Below are positions 45,000-54,384 of a DNA stretch of 64,000 nucleotides, piece after piece. The stretch's first letter is position 1, and each line of letters begins with the position of its first letter. Below the pieces are notes generated by a model, which made no database searches, had not been told where the DNA came from, and was given only the letters and a program-made list of their open reading frames with translations. A program made the position numbers and the translations under genes. The DNA comes from Fodinicola feengrottensis (lineage in GTDB: Bacteria > Actinomycetota > Actinomycetes > Mycobacteriales > HKI-0501). The stretch spans positions 62,001-126,000 of the forward strand of contig NZ_WOTO01000018.1 in the NCBI RefSeq assembly GCF_010993775.1, given 5' to 3'.

Positions 45000-45936
45000 G
45001 TGCTTGATTTGCGCCGGTTAAGAGTCCTCAGCACGGTCGTGTCGGCCGGGTCGATGGCGGCCGCCGCGGAGCGGCTGTCGTACACGCCGTCGGCGGTCAG
45101 CCAGCACCTCGCCGCGCTCGAGCGGGAGGCGGGAGTGCGGCTGCTGGAGCGGGTCGGCCGGGGCGTGAGACCGACCGCCGCCGCCGGCCGGCTGCTGGCC
45201 GAGCAGGGCGATGCGGTGATCGACCGGCTGGCGGCGGCCGAGGCGGCGCTCGCCGACCTTCGTACCGGCAGGGCCGGGCTGCTGCGGATGCGGTTCTTCG
45301 CGACCGCCGGGGCTTCGTTCGTGCCGCCAGCGCTGGCGATTTTCCGGGGCCGGCATCCCGATGCCGAGCTGGACCTCGCGATGCAGGAGCCGCCGGACTC
45401 GGTGCACGCCGTGCGGGCCGGCGAGGCGGACATCGCGATCGCGGTGGAGCCAGTCGCCGGGTCTCCGGAGCGGGACAACGGGTTGTGCTGGACGCAACTT
45501 CTCGACGACGAGTATTTCGCGATCCTGCCCGCCAACCATCCGCTGGTGGACCGCGGCGACGTGGCGCTGGCCGACCTCGCGCAGGAGCAGTGGGTCGACA
45601 CCGAGCCGCAACCCAGCCCTTGCAGCGAGATCCTGACCAGCAGTTTCGCCGCCGCCGCCGGGTTCAGTCCGCAGGTCATTTGTGGCCACCGATGACTACC
45701 CGACCACCCAGGGCATGGTGGCCGCCGGCCTCGGCATCTCGCTGGTGCCGCTGCTGGCCCTGGACCGACCGCATCCCGGTGTGGTGGTGCGCCGGCTGCG
45801 GTCCAACCCGCCGATCCGCCGGATCCTCGCGGTGGTCCGCGCCGGCGCCCAGGATGAGCCCTTCGTCCGTACGATCACCGAGGCACTGCGCACGGTCGCC
45901 GACAGCCACGTCCTGCGTACGCCCTCCCGAGCTTGA
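45000..45936 (+). CDS. LysR-family transcriptional regulator, frameshifted
   Basis: About 310 residues. HTH: SMAAAAERLSYTPSAVSQ then HLAALEREAG. Substrate-binding domain strands LLRMRFFATAGASFVPPAL and ADIAIAVEPVAG. Frame break near 45677-45682 (one base short; QVIFVATDDYPTTQGMVAAG-type sequence expected). GTG 45000 (VLDLRRLRVL) fits the family N-terminus better than GTG 44979. It probably controls the divergent EamA exporter. Confidence 0.88.
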
Positions 45937-46043
45937 CCTTTTTGTCGCCTTTGTCGCCATCGAAAACGTCGAGTTCGCGGAATCCGACAGGGTGCGGCGC
46001 GAAATTGTCGTAGGTGTCTGTTTTTCTTTCCCCCTCCCTTTGA

Positions 46044-46130
46044 ACGGGCGGGGGGTGGGTCGAGAGGTGGACCTTAATTTTTAGTTGGACATTGGTCCTC
46101 GAACCCGCCCCCCACCCGTCACTGGGTGGG
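46044..46130. terminator. G/C-rich hairpins between convergent LysR and GntR genes
   Basis: A G-rich stretch at 46044-46064 can pair, with a few wobble or mismatch positions, with the C-rich stretch at 46098-46119 around an A/T-rich loop. A smaller hairpin CCCACCC-GTCACT-GGGTGGG follows at 46111-46130. The 240-base gap 45937-46176 holds nothing else I recognise. Confidence 0.5.
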
Positions 46131-46176
46131 GGCAAATCTGCCGGAGGGGTACGACAGTTTCGAGCCGCAGGGGGTG

Positions 46177-46863
46177 TCAGAGGCGGTGCAGGATCAGGTC
46201 CAGCGCGAATTCGATGTGTTCGCGGGCGGCGGTGGCGGCCCGGTCGGGGGAGCGGGCGCAGACGGCGGCGATGAGGGTGTCGTGTTGTTCGGTGGAGACG
46301 GCCAGGTCGGCGTCGGTGTAGAGGCCGGCGACCGTACGGTTGAAGAAGTAGAGGCGACTGGTACGGGCCTGCCGCAGCAGGGTCGCGTTGTGGGACATCC
46401 CGATGATCGAGTCGTGCAGGTGCGCGTTGAAGTCGACCCTGGTGACCGGCGACTGGCTACCGCGCACGACCGGACCGCCGGGGACAGACTTGCTGCCGGG
46501 GCGACCGACCGTGTTGCCGGGGAAGACTTGGCCGCCGCGCAAGGCGGCCACCGAGGCGAGTTCGTCGTCGGTGGCGCGCTGGGCGGCCAGCCGGGCTGCG
46601 TAACTTTCCAGCGCGGCCCGCACCTCGTAGATCTCCGAAATCTCCGCCTTGCTGTGCTCGTAGACGACCCAACGCCGCCGGTGCGACGTGATCAGGCCTT
46701 CGGACGCGAGCCGTTGCAGGCTCTCCCGCACGGGCGTGCGGCTCACGTCCAGCCGCTCGGCGATCTCGACCTCGGACAGTGACTCGCGTGGTCGCAGGTC
46801 GCCGTGCACGATCTGCTGGCGCAACCGCCGGTAGACCTCGTCGGAGAGGTTGGGACCATCCAC
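46177..46863 (-). CDS. GntR-family (FCD domain) regulator
   Basis: 228 residues. N-terminal winged helix LRPRESLSEVEIAERLDVSR with RTPVRESLQRLASEGLI; C-terminal FCD domain with EIYEVRAALESYAARLA, NAHLHDSIIGMSHN and AAREHIEFALDLIL. Residues about 108-142 are a Gly/Pro/Ser-rich stretch (GQVFPGNTVGRPGSKS...) where the family has a helix, so two compensating frame errors or an insertion are possible. It follows the TPP-enzyme gene by 13 bases and probably controls that operon and the divergent solute-binding gene. Confidence 0.86.
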   Translation of the reverse strand: MDGPNLSDEVYRRLRQQIVHGDLRPRESLSEVEIAERLDVSRTPVRESLQRLASEGLITSHRRRWVVYEHSKAEISEIYEVRAALESYAARLAAQRATDDELASVAALRGGQVFPGNTVGRPGSKSVPGGPVVRGSQSPVTRVDFNAHLHDSIIGMSHNATLLRQARTSRLYFFNRTVAGLYTDADLAVSTEQHDTLIAAVCARSPDRAATAAREHIEFALDLILHRL

Positions 46864-46876
46864 GACGGCGATTTTG

Positions 46877-48666
46877 TCAGTAAACCGGCCGCTCGGTGTC
46901 GCCGGCCAGCGCCCGGGTCCACGCCGGCACCGGTGGCACGTGGTCGATCAGGTGCGGCACCTCGACGTCGATGTAGACCGAGGTCCCGGTTCGTACGGCC
47001 TCCGCGACCGCGGTTTTCACGTCGGCGAGGTCTCTCGCGCGTACCCCCCGAATGCCGGACGCTTCGGCGATTTTGGCCGCGTCGACAGTGCCGGGATCGA
47101 CGCCGAAATACCTTCCTCCGCTGTAAAGATGCTGAAGCATCTTGATCCATCCCATGCTGTGGTTGGTGAATTGTACGAAGACTATCGGCAATCCCAGTCG
47201 GGACACCGTTTCCAGCTCGCCGCATGCCATGTTGAAGCTGCCGTCAGCGGTTAGCGCGAGCACCGGTTTGCCGGGCCGGGCCAGCGCGATCCCGACGGCG
47301 GCTGGGATCGCGTAGCCCATCGGGCCGTGCCCGCGCGGCACGATGACCGTCCGGCCGGCCTCGCTGACCTGCCAGTACGTCACGACATTGGGCGTCGGGG
47401 TGCCCGGATCGGCCACCACGACGGCTGGCCCGCCGATCGCCTCCTGAGCCACCCGGATCACGTCCGCCGGCAGCAGTTGGCCAGCTGGCAGCGAGACCGG
47501 TTTCAGGCTCGTACGTCCGCACCGGCTCGTGATTTTTGGTCAGGGGGGGCAGGGCATCCGCGAGTTGGCCGAGGATCTGGTCGGCGTCGCCGACGAGATC
47601 GAGGGCGCCCGGATAATTGCGGCCGGCCCGCGAGGCGTCGATGTCGATGGCGACAATTTTCGCGCTGTCCCTGGAAGGTGCGGTGAAGCCGTCGGTGTCG
47701 GTGGCGTTTGCGCGGGTGCCGACCAATAGAACCACGTCGGCTTCGCGCAAGTATGCGTTCACCTCCTCCCGACCGCCGTTGTTGCCGGCCCCCGATGCTC
47801 CAAGGGCAGTCGTCCGGCAGGACACCACGGCCATGGATCGTGGTGGCGACCGGGATACCGGCCTTCTCGGCGAGTCGGCGCAGGTTGGCGTACGCTCCGG
47901 ACAGGTGCACGCCGGAGCCGGCCAGAATCGCCGGTTTTCGTGCCCTGGAAAGAATGTGTACGGCCCGATCGACGGTGGCGGCCGGCCGGGACCGGGCAGG
48001 TTGGCCAGCCCTGCCAGTCCGTCCAATGTGGACTCGTCGACAACTACCCGTTCGTCGAGCACGTCCTCGGGCAGGATCACCACTGCCGGGGCGGGCCGTC
48101 CCGAGGTGATCTCCGTCAGTGCCTTCTCCATGGCAGCCGGTATTTCCGCGGCTCGCGCCACTCGTACGCGGTATTTCGTCACCGCGGCGAAAAGTGCTTC
48201 CTGATCGATCTCGGTCAGTGCGCCGGTGCCTCGGCTGGCGGTGTGGATGTCGGAGGTGAGAACCAGGATCGGGACGCCTGCCGCGTACGCCTCGCCCAGG
48301 CCGCCGATGACGTAAGTAGTGCCGCCGCCGCTGGAAACCTCGACAACGCCGACGGAGTTGCTGACCCGGGCGAAGCCGTCGGCCATTGCGGCCGCGTGCC
48401 GTTCGTCTCGGGCGAGGATATGCCGGATGTCTTTCGTACGACCATAAAGTGCGTCATAGAAGACCACTCCGGTGTCGCCTGGCACCCCGAAGAGCGGCCC
48501 CCAGGCCGGCCCGGACCAGGCATTCGACCAGCAGGTCCGCGCCGCGACCGGAGAACGTGCCCCATTTTTCGCCTTCCTGATTCAGAACCGGACGCCCTCG
48601 GCGACCAGGTCGGATCGGCAAAAGCAGCACGGGTGCGGCCGGTTCGGTGACGCTGAGAGCATTCAT
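46877..48666 (-). CDS. Thiamine-pyrophosphate-dependent enzyme (acetolactate-synthase-like), four frameshifts
   Basis: About 590 residues of the three-domain TPP family (acetolactate synthase, glyoxylate carboligase, benzoylformate decarboxylase group). N-terminal GRGADLLVECLVRAG, pyrimidine domain HAAAMADGFARVSNSVG, central domain VLLVGTRANATDTDGF, C-terminal TPP/Mg region TADGSFNMACGELETVSRLG with TN at its end. Breaks near 48483, 47985, 47797 (one extra G) and 47508 (four extra bases). ATG 48666 with GAAGG upstream. The reaction cannot be assigned. Its neighbours (GntR, aldolase, sugar-type binding protein) suggest sugar-acid or aldehyde metabolism. Confidence 0.82.
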
Positions 48667-48704
48667 GCTCACTGCCTTCAGGCGATCCGTACGGCGACCC
48701 TATT

Positions 48705-48726
48705 CTGCATGCAGAGCTGCATGCAA
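48705..48726. promoter_or_regulatory. Duplicated CTGCATGCA element in divergent promoter
   Basis: CTGCATGCA occurs at 48705-48713 and again at 48718-48726, each containing the palindrome TGCATGCA, centres 13 bases apart. It lies between the TPP-enzyme start (48666) and the solute-binding gene start (48844), a fitting place for the GntR regulator to control both. Confidence 0.45.
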
Positions 48727-48843
48727 GAGTTAACCGAGAGCGGTCAATGTGACGGAATGATCTTCCGGATGGGGCCAGTGACCGGCACTATGGCTGACTC
48801 GATATTCGTCGGGGCGTTCCGGTGAACGGATAGAGGAGATTTG

Positions 48844-50263
48844 ATGAGCGAATCGAAGGACCTTTCCCGACGAACAGTCCTCGGGCGGGCCGCCGCGCTG
48901 GGCGCGCTGGCGGTGCCAGGCGCCGCGCTGCTGGATGCCTGCGCGACCGGCGGTGGCGGTGGCGGAGGATCGGAAAAGGGCACTGTCACCAAGGACATCC
49001 GCTGGGCATCAAGGAGGATGCCGCGCTGGAAGTGGTGATCTTCAAGGGTGGCTATGGCGACAAGTACGCGCTGGACGCCGAAGCGGCGTTCAAGAAGAAA
49101 CATCCCAAGGCGACCGTCAAACACAACAGCACCCAGCAGATCACCCAGCAGCTCGCGCCACGCTTTGTCGGCAGTAACCCGCCGGACCTGATTGACAACT
49201 CCGGTGCCCAGGCCCTGGATATGAACGCGCTTATCGGCAAGGGGCAGGTCGCTGACCTGACCCCGCTGCTGGACGCGCCATCGCTGGACGATCCGAGCAA
49301 GAAGATCAGGGACACGTTGCGACCCGGGATCGTGGAGGCGGGACAGTACGGCGGCAAGGAAGTTTATGCGCTGAATTACGTGCAGGCCGTTTTTGGCATC
49401 TGGTATTCGTCCACCCAGCTCACAAAATACGGCATCCAGCCGCCGCAGACCTGGCAGGCGATGTTGGACGCGTGCGCCACCCTGAAAAAGAACAATGTGG
49501 CCGGGTGGACGTACGCCGGCAAATATCCCGGCTACGTGCACTACTGGCTTTTCGCGCAGATCGCCAAGGTCGGCGGGAAAGAGGTGCTGATCGCGATCGA
49601 CAACCTGGAACCGAACGCCTGGAAGCACCCGGCGGTGAAAGCCGCACTGGAGCCCATCGAAGAGGTGGTCGCGAAGGGTTATGTCCTGCAGGGCAGTGAA
49701 GGCCTGACGCACATTGAATCGCAGACCGCGTGGAACCAGGGCAAGGCCGCCTTCATCCCGAACGGTTCCTGGGTGGAGAACGAGGCAAAGGGCACCACGC
49801 CCGCCAATTTCGGCATGGCCGTACAGGGACCTCCGTCCGTTTCAGCCGCTGACAAAATGCCGTTCGGCACCATCTGGTCCGCGCCGACCGAGCCGTTCAT
49901 CGTGCCCAAACAAGCGATGAACTCCCTCGGCGGGATGGAGATGCTGCGAGTTTTCCTCGCCAAACCACAAGCGCAGAACTTCGCCCGTCAGGTCAGCTCA
50001 CTCACCTGCGTACTGGAAGGCGCCGAGGGTGTCCCGCTGCCGCCCGGCGTGACCTCGGCGAACGCGGCCCTGAAGGCGGCTGGCGCGAACAACACAGTCA
50101 ACCCGTTGATTCTTACGTGGTACGCCAAGCTCGTGCAGGACATCGGCCAGAACTGTGGCCTCCTGATGTCCAAGCGGATCTCGGCCGCCGACTGGATTAC
50201 AAAACCCAGGCCCTCGCCGACGCCGTCGCCTCCAACAGCTCGATCAAGAAGTTCAAGCACTGA
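48844..50263 (+). CDS. Extracellular solute-binding lipoprotein (sugar ABC type), two frameshifts
   Basis: About 470 residues. ATG 48844 with GAGGAG. Twin-arginine-like SRRTVLGRAA and lipobox ALLDAC predict an exported lipoprotein, followed by a Gly-rich linker. The periplasmic-binding fold of the family 1 (MalE-like) type shows AFKKKHPKATVKHNST, YALNYVQAVFGIWYSS, and AFIPNGSWVENEAKG. Breaks: near 49003 (one C short) and near 50199-50203 (two extra bases; YKTQALADAVASNSSIKKF then TGA 50261-50263). No permease or ATPase gene lies nearby, so it is an orphan or part of a broken transporter operon. Confidence 0.85.
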
Positions 50264-50581
50264 GTTGTTGGCGGCAGTGCCTGCCGCGGACGCGTTTGGT
50301 CTGGTCGCCGGACCCGCCAAAGACCGGCGGGTCCACCGTCCAGACCGGCGGCCTGGCGGCCGCGGCGTCGGGGTGGTCCGGTCGGGTGTGGTCCGGTCAC
50401 GTGGGGGGCTGCGGCAGTGCCTGCCGCGGACGCGTTTGGTCTGAGTTGCTGGCGGCAGTGCCTGCCGCTGGACGCGTTCGGTCTGGTCGCCGGACCCGCC
50501 AAAGACCGGCGGGTCCACCGTCCAGACCGGCGGCCTGGCGGCCGCGGCGTCGGGGTGGTTCGGTTGGGTGTGGTCCGGTCA
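50260..50581. repeat. Direct repeats with nested hairpins between convergent genes
   Basis: A unit of about 140 bases occurs at 50260-50399 and again at 50441-50581, nearly identical, with a 32-base partial copy at 50411-50442 between them. Each full copy holds a nested inverted repeat: outer arms GGTCTGG/CCAGACC, inner arms GGACCCGCC/GGCGGGTCC (50298-50346 and 50480-50528). The first copy begins at the stop codon of the binding-protein gene and the second ends at the stop codon of the aldolase gene. Confidence 0.85.
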
Positions 50582-51343
50582 GGGTGTGCGGGCGGTTTTC
50601 AGGTGGGCGGTGGCGGCTTGTTCCAGGTGGGCCAGGTCGTTGCTGATCGTGGTCATGGTGAAGCCGCGCGCCAGCATTCGGGCGGCGGTCTCGCCGTCCG
50701 GGCAGTGCATCGCGCAAGCGATCCCACTCTTGTGTGCAGCTGTCAGAATCCGGTCGACGGCTTCGTCGAAGGCGGGACGTACGGCCTGGTCACCGGGGTA
50801 GCGGCCGCCGACGGCGAGGGTCAGGTCAGCCGGCCCGACGTAGAGGCCGTCCAGGCCCGGCGTCGCGCAGATGTCGTCGACGTTGCGCAGCCCGTCCGGC
50901 GTCTCGATCATCGCCAGGCAGACCACCGCCGCGTTCGCGTCGGCCGGCGTTGGGCCGATCCGCAGGGACGAGCGGAACGGGCCGAAGCTGCGTACGCCGT
51001 CGGGCGGATACCGGCAGGCGCGTACGGCCAGCGCGGCCTCGTCAGCGGTGTTGACCAGCGGCACGATCACCCCACGGGCGCCGGTGTCCAGCGCTTTGCC
51101 GATCCAGGCCGGGTCGATGGCCGGCACTCGTACGATCCCGGCCGACGACCCGCGAGCGTCGACCGCGGTCATCGTCGTCAGCCACGCGCGGTAGTCGAGC
51201 AGCCCGTGCTGCCCGTCAACCGCGACGTAGTCATAGCCAATGCCGGCGATCCGTTCGGCGGCCGGCTGGTTGTCGGTGACGATCCAATAGCCGACGAGCT
51301 GCTCACGGGCCCGTACGCGGTCGGCGAAATTCTCCGGAGTCAT
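50579..51343 (-). CDS. HpcH/HpaI-family aldolase
   Basis: 254 residues, intact, ATG 51343. Class II pyruvate aldolase TIM barrel of the 4-hydroxy-2-oxo-heptanedioate / 2-dehydro-3-deoxygalactarate type: VAVDGQHGLLDY, GARGVIVPLVNTADEA, AMIETPDGLRNVDDI with the metal-binding Glu, and GLDGLYVGPADL with the metal-binding Asp. It likely cleaves a 2-oxo-hydroxy acid to pyruvate and an aldehyde; the substrate is unknown. Its stop lies within the repeat at 50441-50581. Confidence 0.9.
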   Translation of the reverse strand: MTPENFADRVRAREQLVGYWIVTDNQPAAERIAGIGYDYVAVDGQHGLLDYRAWLTTMTAVDARGSSAGIVRVPAIDPAWIGKALDTGARGVIVPLVNTADEAALAVRACRYPPDGVRSFGPFRSSLRIGPTPADANAAVVCLAMIETPDGLRNVDDICATPGLDGLYVGPADLTLAVGGRYPGDQAVRPAFDEAVDRILTAAHKSGIACAMHCPDGETAARMLARGFTMTTISNDLAHLEQAATAHLKTARTP

Positions 51344-51382
51344 AACCGACCCTAACCTTTCGAGCAAGGCAAGATCGATGGC

Positions 51383-51896
51383 ATGAGCCGCGCAGTCCTT
51401 GCTTTCGGATCGAACCTCGGCGACCGGTGCGCCACCTTGCGCGAAGCGCTCGCGGGGCTGGGACCAGCGCTGATGCGGGCCTCGGGTGGGTACGAGACAC
51501 CGCCGTGGGGGGACGCGGACCAACCGGCGTACGTCAACGCGGTCGCCCTCGTCGAGGACCCGGCGATGACCGCTTCCGGCTGGCTCGACCTCGCCCACCA
51601 GTTGGAGTCGGCGGCCGGTCGGGTCCGCGACCCCGAGCGCCGGTTCGGCCCTCGTACGTTGGACGTCGACGTCCTGGCCGTCTGGCAGGACGACCTCGCG
51701 GTGGTTCAGGACGATCCGGTGCTCACCCTGCGCGCACCCGCGCGCCCACCTGCGTGCGTTCGTGCTGGTCCCGTGGCTGGAGATCGACCCGGCGGCGATA
51801 GTCCCTGGTCATGGCCCGATCGCCGACCTCGTCCGTACCGACGCGGTCGCTCCCGACGTGCCTGCCGTGCGAGCCCTCGGGCCGCTCCTTGGGTAA
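51383..51896 (+). CDS. folK: 2-amino-4-hydroxy-6-hydroxymethyldihydropteridine pyrophosphokinase, frameshifted
   Basis: Folate-pathway kinase, about 170 residues. Motifs: LAFGSNLGDR near the N-terminus, YETPPWGDADQPAYVNAV, and the ATP/substrate motif ERRFGPRTLDVDVLA. The frame changes near 51731-51738; the corrected C-terminus reads RAHLRAFVLVPWLEIDP and ends at 51896. ATG 51383. It stands apart from folE, folP and folB, which usually accompany it. Confidence 0.9.
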
Positions 51897-51975
51897 AGCG
51901 TCGCGGGACGAGCAACCTCTGAGCGGCGGCCTGCGTACTGGTAGGTGAGTGGGCGGGCGGCGGAAGGCACGGGGT

Positions 51976-52374
51976 ATGGCCGAAAAGGTTGATGATGAGT
52001 TCAGCGAGTTCGTACGGCAGACGTCCGGTCGGCTACTGGCGACTGGTCGCTCCGTCCGGAACGACAGGACCGGCCAGGTGCCTGGGTTCCACGCTCTCAC
52101 CGGTGACGGGTACGACCATCTGCTGCTTGGCTACTACAAGGGACCTATCGCGAAGTTCGTTTTTACTTACCTCGGTAAGAACATGGACACGTACGTGCAG
52201 AAGTGGAGTCAGGACCCGACGTTCTCGTTCGTCTGGTTCAAGATCCCGGAAAAGGTCGACCGGGTGAAGTTCTACAACAGCCTGGAAAAGCCGACGAACG
52301 CGACGATCGCGGCTTTGGACGCGAACGGGAACCAGCTGCCCCTCGGTCCCGATGCCACCTTGTTCGCCGAGTAA
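51976..52374 (+). CDS. Protein of unknown function
   Basis: 132 residues from ATG 51976, intact. Mixed alpha/beta composition with aromatic patches (GYDHLLLGYYKGPIAKFVFT, SFVWFKIPEKVDRVKFYNSL). No family is recognised. It is convergent with the RidA gene, the two stop codons being directly adjacent (52374/52375). Confidence 0.6.
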   Translation: MAEKVDDEFSEFVRQTSGRLLATGRSVRNDRTGQVPGFHALTGDGYDHLLLGYYKGPIAKFVFTYLGKNMDTYVQKWSQDPTFSFVWFKIPEKVDRVKFYNSLEKPTNATIAALDANGNQLPLGPDATLFAE

Positions 52375-52776
52375 CTACGGTGCGATGACCGCGGTGGCGA
52401 TGATTTCGACCAGCGCCTGAGGATCGAAGAGTTCTGAAACACCAAGCAGGGCCATGGCCGGGTAGTGCCGTCCCAGATGGGACTGGTACGCCCGGCCAAG
52501 GTCTTTCAAAGCGCCTCTGTACGCGCTCATGTCGGTCGTATAAATGACCATCGAGACAATGTCTCCGGGCTCGCCGCCAGCGGCTTTTAGTGCGATGACC
52601 ACATTGGACAGTGCCCGGTCGAACTGGGACACGATGTCGTCGCCGACGATTTTTCCGGTCGAATCCTGGGCGGTCTGGCCGCCGAGATAGACCGTGCGCC
52701 CAGCGGCCGCGACGGTGGCGTGCGAAAACCCGACCGTCGGGCCCAACTCCGGCGGATTGACCAGCTCGTGCGGCAT
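52375..52776 (-). CDS. RidA/YjgF-family enamine/imine deaminase
   Basis: About 133 residues. RidA fold: VGFSHATVAAAGRTVYLGGQ, QFDRALSNVVIALKAAGGEP, and VIYTTDMSAYRGALKDLGRAY. The usual catalytic Arg position near the C-terminus is not clearly kept (LVEIIATAVIAP), so the substrate may differ. ATG 52776 overlaps the enoyl-CoA hydratase stop. In this operon it could hydrolyse an enamine intermediate of an aminoaromatic pathway. Confidence 0.85.
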   Translation of the reverse strand: MPHELVNPPELGPTVGFSHATVAAAGRTVYLGGQTAQDSTGKIVGDDIVSQFDRALSNVVIALKAAGGEPGDIVSMVIYTTDMSAYRGALKDLGRAYQSHLGRHYPAMALLGVSELFDPQALVEIIATAVIAP

Positions 52777-53582
52777 CAGCGACCCTGCCATTTCGGTGGC
52801 CGTTTGCCGGTGAAAGCCGCATGGAACTCGCGATAGTCCTCGCCGTGCATCAGCAGTGCCTGAGTGGTGGCGTCCAGTTCGAGCGAGGCCGACAAGCCCA
52901 TGTCCAGTTCACGGGAGATGACGGCTTTGGTCGACGCGTACGCCTGGAAAGGCCCGTCGGCGAGGCGTCGGGCCAACATGGTGACCCGCTCGGACAACGC
53001 CTCTTCTGGTACGAGTTGGCTGACCAGCCCGTAGCGCTCGGCCGTCTCGGCGTCGAGGGTGTCGCCGAGCATCAGCAGCTCAGTGGCTCGGCCGACACCG
53101 ATCATCCGGGGCAGCAGGTAAGCTGCGCCCATGTCGGCGCCAGACAGGCCGACTTTGGTGAAAAGAAAAGCGAACTTCGCGGACGGGGTCGCGATCCGGA
53201 AATCCGCCGCGAGCGCCAGCACGGCACCCGCGCCGGCCGTCATGCCATGCAGGGCAGCCACGATCGGGACCGGACATTCACGCATTGCCCGAACGACCTC
53301 GCCGGTCATCCTGGTGAAAGCCAACAGCTGATCGGTGCCCATGCGCAACGTCAGACCGATGATCTCGTTCACATCACCGCCGGAGCAGAAACCCCTGCCC
53401 TCGCCATGAAGAACGAGCACCCGGGTGTCGTTTCGGTGCGGCAGCTCGGCAAGCAGGTCGCGGAGGTCCGCATATGCCTGGAAGGTAAGGGCATTCAGCT
53501 TGTCCGGGCGGTTGAAGGTCAGGGTGGCGATATTGTCGGCGCGTTCGAGGCGGAAATGCTTCCACTCCTCGGTGAAACCCAC
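52776..53582 (-). CDS. Enoyl-CoA hydratase/isomerase family protein
   Basis: About 268 residues, crotonase fold. TLTFNRPDKLNALTF near residue 15, oxyanion-hole segments EGRGFCSGGDVNEI and HGMTAGAGAVLALAADFRI, and C-terminal FHAAFTGKRPPKW. Start uncertain: GTG 53582 fits the family, while the frame is open further upstream into the SDR stop region. Part of the PaaX-associated minus-strand operon, so it probably acts on an aromatic- or alicyclic-derived CoA thioester. Confidence 0.9.
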   Translation of the reverse strand: MGFTEEWKHFRLERADNIATLTFNRPDKLNALTFQAYADLRDLLAELPHRNDTRVLVLHGEGRGFCSGGDVNEIIGLTLRMGTDQLLAFTRMTGEVVRAMRECPVPIVAALHGMTAGAGAVLALAADFRIATPSAKFAFLFTKVGLSGADMGAAYLLPRMIGVGRATELLMLGDTLDAETAERYGLVSQLVPEEALSERVTMLARRLADGPFQAYASTKAVISRELDMGLSASLELDATTQALLMHGEDYREFHAAFTGKRPPKWQGR

Positions 53583-53601
53583 ACCGAGCCGCGAAACGGG
53601 C

Positions 53602-54349
53602 TCATCGTTGCAGGCCTCCTCCGTCCAGGACCAGCGACTGTCCATTGATGCAGCCGGCGTCCTCGCTCGCGAAAAACGCTACCGCAGCGGCCACTTCGGC
53701 GGGTTCCAACAGTCGACCCAGCGGTGCGGCGGCGGCGAGATCGGCCTCGGCGGCGGCCGCATCCCGGCCGGTTCGCTCGCCAATCAGCTCGATCGCTCGA
53801 TCGCTCGATCGGTCAGCGGCGTACGCACGAAGGTCGGGCAAACCGCGTTGCTGGTGATGCCGGTGCCGGCGATCTCGGCGGCCAAGGCGCGTACGACACC
53901 GAGCATCGCGTGCTTGGAAGCCGTGTAGGCGGCGGTGTAGCGGGCCCCGATGTGCGAAGCGGTGGAGGCGACCGCGATGAACCGGCCCCAGCCAGCCGCC
54001 CGCAACTGCGGCAGAAATGCCTGCGAAACCAGGAAAGCGCTGGTGGCGTTGACCCGTATCTGCTCGTCCCAACTGTCCACAGTGGTCTGCTCGAAGCGTG
54101 CGGTGGACGCCATGCCGGCGTTGTTCACCACGACCGCCACCGATGTCAACTCGCCGGCAGCAGCGCGGCCACCTGGTCTGGATCGGTGACGTCACACCGA
54201 TATCCCTGGACCGGCAGCTCCTTCTCCAAGGCGGTGAGGCGCTCGGCGGATCGGCCGACCGCGGCCACGGTGAAGCCGGCCTGGGCCAGACGCAGGCAAA
54301 CCGCCCGCCCGATCCCGCCCGACCCGCCGGTGACGACCGCGACACGCAT
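53602..54349 (-). CDS. SDR-family 3-oxoacyl reductase/dehydrogenase, two frameshifts
   Basis: About 245 residues. NAD(P) motif VVTGGSGGIGRAVCL, NNAG in VVVNNAGMAST, catalytic Ser in AVASTASHIG and YTASKHAML. Breaks: near 54150 (one G short; PAELTSVAVVV expected) and 53788-53811, where CTCGATCG occurs three times in tandem; removing one 8-base unit restores TDRAIELIGERTG. Likely oxidises a 3-hydroxyacyl-CoA made by the neighbouring hydratase. Confidence 0.9.
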
Positions 54350-54384
54350 TCGCCGAACGTATCACGCCTCTGTTATTGCCGTCA

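Noticed and set aside
53788..53811. Three tandem CTCGATCG units considered as a minisatellite or CRISPR-like repeat.
   Set aside because: Units are contiguous without spacers and lie in an SDR coding region; removing one unit restores the conserved protein.
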